Shown one piece after another: positions 48,160 to 51,062 of a DNA stretch of 51,062 bases. The notes under the pieces were generated by a model. The model saw only the letters and a program-made list of their open reading frames with translations. It did no database searches and had not been told where the DNA came from. The DNA comes from Balneolaceae bacterium (GTDB lineage: Bacteria > Bacteroidota > Rhodothermia > Balneolales > Balneolaceae), in contig PWLN01000265.1 in the NCBI GenBank assembly GCA_003559375.1, positions 1 through 51,062 of the forward strand, in the 5' to 3' direction. Position 1 is the first letter of the stretch, and each line of letters begins with the position of its first letter. The position numbers and the translations under genes were made by a program.

Positions 48160-49626
48160 ATGGCTAAACGAATTACAAACAGGGCTGATGATTACTCCCA
48201 GTGGTATCTGGATGTGGTGAAAGAAGCGAAACTTGCCGACCATTCACCTGTACGCGGCTGTATGATTATCCGCCCAAATGGCTATGCCCTCTGGGAAAAC
48301 ATGAAACAGGCTTTGGATAAAATGTTCCGGGATACAGGACACGAAAATGCCTATTTCCCTCTCTTTATTCCAAAATCATTTCTTTCAAAAGAAGCACAGC
48401 ATGTGGAAGGTTTTGCAAAAGAGTGCGCTGTGATTACACACAGCCGCCTTCAAAGTGTGGACGGCGGTGTGGAAGTGGATCCGGAATCCCGGCTCGATGA
48501 AGAATTGATTGTGCGCCCTACTTCGGAAACCATCATCTGGGACGCCTACCGTAACTGGATCCAATCCTACCGAGACCTCCCCATTCTCATTAACCAATGG
48601 GCAAATGTTGTGCGATGGGAAATGCGCACACGCCTGTTCCTCCGCACCATGGAATTCTTATGGCAGGAAGGCCACACTGCCCATGCCACCGAACAGGAAG
48701 CTGTCGAAGAAACCCTCAGAATGCTTGAGGTTTACCGTACTTTTGCAGAAGATTTTATGGCCATGCCGGTCGTTACCGGGGTTAAAACCGAATCGGAAAG
48801 ATTTGCTGGCGCTGAGGATACATATTGCATCGAATCGCTGATGCAGGATGGTAAAGCTCTGCAAGCCGGTACTTCTCACTTTTTGGGGCAGAATTTTGCC
48901 AAAGCATTTGATGTAAAATTCCAGGACAGGGACGGTGAGCATAAATACGTATGGGCTACCAGCTGGGGAGTATCCACAAGGCTCATAGGCGGAATGATCA
49001 TGACACATTCTGATGATAACGGGCTGGTGATCCCGCCAAAACTGGCGCCGATTCAGGTGGTGCTTGTTCCGATCATCAAAAATGATGACCAGAAATCACA
49101 AGTACTGTTGTATGCCGAACCTCTCATTACAGAACTGAAAAAACTGGGTGTTTCCGTTAAAGCAGATGACCGTGACAATTTTAAACCGGGCTGGAAATTT
49201 GCCGAACATGAAGCACAGGGAGTGCCTGTAAGAATTGCTATAGGCCCGCGCGACATGGAGAACGGAAATATAGAAGTTGCAAGGCGTGATACCCTTATAA
49301 AAGAGATTATCCCCATCAATGGGGCCTCACTATATATTTCAGGAATGCTTGAAACAATTCAGAAGGATATGTTCGAAGCTGCGAAAAAACGAACTTCCGA
49401 TGCCACCAGATACGCAGACACTTACGATGAATTCAGAGAATTAATAGAAGAAGGCGGTTTTATCTATGCACATTGGGATGGTACGCCTGAGACTGAAGCA
49501 CGGGTGAAGGATGAAACAAAAGCCACTATCCGTTGTATTCCGTTAAATGGTGACCCAACACCCGGTAAATGTATGGTGACCGGAAAACCATCCTCCCAAA
49601 GAGTTCTGTTTGCCCGCTCTTACTAA
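48160..49626 (+). CDS. proS: Prolyl-tRNA synthetase (archaeal/eukaryotic-like type)
   Basis: '[45 protein letters not shown]', '[58 protein letters not shown]', '[30 protein letters not shown]'. Confidence 0.96.
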   Translation: MAKRITNRADDYSQWYLDVVKEAKLADHSPVRGCMIIRPNGYALWENMKQALDKMFRDTGHENAYFPLFIPKSFLSKEAQHVEGFAKECAVITHSRLQSVDGGVEVDPESRLDEELIVRPTSETIIWDAYRNWIQSYRDLPILINQWANVVRWEMRTRLFLRTMEFLWQEGHTAHATEQEAVEETLRMLEVYRTFAEDFMAMPVVTGVKTESERFAGAEDTYCIESLMQDGKALQAGTSHFLGQNFAKAFDVKFQDRDGEHKYVWATSWGVSTRLIGGMIMTHSDDNGLVIPPKLAPIQVVLVPIIKNDDQKSQVLLYAEPLITELKKLGVSVKADDRDNFKPGWKFAEHEAQGVPVRIAIGPRDMENGNIEVARRDTLIKEIIPINGASLYISGMLETIQKDMFEAAKKRTSDATRYADTYDEFRELIEEGGFIYAHWDGTPETEARVKDETKATIRCIPLNGDPTPGKCMVTGKPSSQRVLFARSY

Positions 49627-49630
49627 ATCT

Positions 49631-51062
49631 ATGAGTACAAATCCAAAATATCCAAAATCTTGCCGCCTGAACAGTGTACATGAAACACGTGAGCTGGACC
49701 GTGCAACGATTCACGATTTTGGTATAGATGGATTTACACTTATGGAAATTGCCGGCAGTGGTGCTGCGTCTGGCATCCGTAAATTGGAAGGTGATGGAAA
49801 AAGTGGGCTTTATCTCTGCGGTAAAGGAAATAATGCCGGCGATGCCCTGGTTGTTGCCCGATATCTGGCGAATAATGCCGGCCACGAGGCCAATGTCTTT
49901 TTTATATTTGGAGAAGAAGGGCTATCCACTGATACCACTCACAACTTTCAGTTGCTGAAAATCCTCAAAAATGAAGGGGCTAATATCAGGATTTTAGATA
50001 GGCTGCCCGAAAATCTTGCGGGTTTCTGCGATTATATTGTAGACGGGATTCTCGGCACCGGATTGAATAGTGACTTAAAAGCCCCGTTGCCAGAGATCAT
50101 TCAAGCTATCCATGATACTGAAATACCTGTTTATGCATTGGATGTTCCAACCGGCCTTAATGCTGATACCGGGGAAATCTACAATGCTTGTATCAAAGCG
50201 TCTCACACTTTTACATTCGGAACAAATAAAACAGGTTTTTTTCTGAACGGGGCATCACTCTATACCGGTACTGTTCATTTTATTGAACTTCCCTTTCCTG
50301 AGTATCTCAATCAAAGCAGAATGTATCTGCTGAATGGAGATCTCTACAATTCACTGCCTCCGGTAAGACGGAAGGCAAAACATAAGTATCAGCACGGCTG
50401 TGTTCATATTCTTGCAGGTTCTGAGGGGCTTACCGGTGCGGCAATTATGGCCGCCCAAAGCGCCTGGAAAGCCGGTGCAGGTTCCGTAATACTTTACGCA
50501 CCAGGAAAATTGATGCCAGTCTATGAGCGAACACTACCGCAAGTCATCAAAAAGAGTGTTGGAAGCAAAGATGACACTTTTTATCGTCCGGCCGATGCTA
50601 CACAGGTACTCGAATCACTTCTATCAAAACCAGGTACATTAATTGCCGGGCCAGGAATTGGCACGGAGTCAGATACAGGCAAATTTTTAACATCCGTTCT
50701 GTCAGAATTTTCCGGCAATGTGATACTCGATGCCGATGCCTTTTTCTTCTGGAGTTATATTTTAACCATTCCACTCCAACAAAAAAAGAATTGGCTGATA
50801 ACGCCACATATCGGTGAAGCCAAAAAATACCTTGATGCACAATTTAATACCGACTGGGAACGTATGCAGTGGAGCCGACAGTTCAGAGAAAAACATGGGT
50901 GTGGAGTACTGATCAAAGGCAATCCTGCTATTTACAGCTCTGAAAATGTTACGTTCTTCACAGGTTATGATACTTCCGTTTTCGCGAGGGCTGGTTTTGG
51001 CGATGTACTATCCGGAATGCTTGGAACATATTTTGATATAACGAATTATATGGATGTTGCAT
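49631..51062 (+). CDS. nnrD: Bifunctional NAD(P)H-hydrate epimerase / ADP-dependent (S)-NAD(P)H-hydrate dehydratase, truncated by window end
   Basis: Manual translation is open to the window edge: 'GLYLCGKGNNAGDALVVARYLA', 'DGILGTGLN', 'LDVPTGLNADTGEIY', 'AGSEGLTGAAIMAAQSAWKAGAGSV', 'AGPGIGTES', 'TPHIGEA', 'ARAGFGDVLSGML'. Confidence 0.92.
   Translation, partial: MSTNPKYPKSCRLNSVHETRELDRATIHDFGIDGFTLMEIAGSGAASGIRKLEGDGKSGLYLCGKGNNAGDALVVARYLANNAGHEANVFFIFGEEGLSTDTTHNFQLLKILKNEGANIRILDRLPENLAGFCDYIVDGILGTGLNSDLKAPLPEIIQAIHDTEIPVYALDVPTGLNADTGEIYNACIKASHTFTFGTNKTGFFLNGASLYTGTVHFIELPFPEYLNQSRMYLLNGDLYNSLPPVRRKAKHKYQHGCVHILAGSEGLTGAAIMAAQSAWKAGAGSVILYAPGKLMPVYERTLPQVIKKSVGSKDDTFYRPADATQVLESLLSKPGTLIAGPGIGTESDTGKFLTSVLSEFSGNVILDADAFFFWSYILTIPLQQKKNWLITPHIGEAKKYLDAQFNTDWERMQWSRQFREKHGCGVLIKGNPAIYSSENVTFFTGYDTSVFARAGFGDVLSGMLGTYFDITNYMDVA

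Noticed and set aside
1-51062. CRISPR array
   Set aside because: No regularly spaced 20-40 bp direct repeats with unique spacers were seen; the only repeats are two-copy or short tandem words.

Overview
The window looks like a typical chromosomal segment of a Bacteroidota/Balneolota/Rhodothermota-type bacterium (inferred from the gene repertoire; no taxonomic search was possible). It is mostly housekeeping: cinA, pgsA, pgpA, pyrE, miaB, lptE, rpmE, pabB, pyrD, pyk, sod, aspS, a CAU-anticodon tRNA, proS and nnrD/E. No CRISPR array, prophage, transposase or rRNA was seen. The main items for follow-up are: (1) a glucosylglycerate-like cluster (9583-14681) combining a GpgS-type synthase, an atypical HAD protein with DxY in place of DxD, an M20-fold protein that has lost its catalytic and metal residues, and a GH13_18-type phosphorylase; (2) two genes (ftsX and a CBM9-like lipoprotein gene), each cut by a single in-frame TAA followed by GAT with no frameshift; (3) a 1192-aa three-domain hydrolase/hydrolase/amidohydrolase in which two of three active-site motifs look degenerate; (4) a very tight four-gene phosphorelay operon with no output domain; (5) an orphan LuxR regulator whose receiver lacks the phospho-acceptor Asp; (6) a SthA-like flavoprotein without the usual active-site cysteines; (7) a stand-alone QueC-like PP-loop protein; and (8) a short dispersed intergenic repeat, GACCTGACAG-N16/17-CAGCGTCTGAA. 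All functional calls come from motif reading of the translations, not from database searches.
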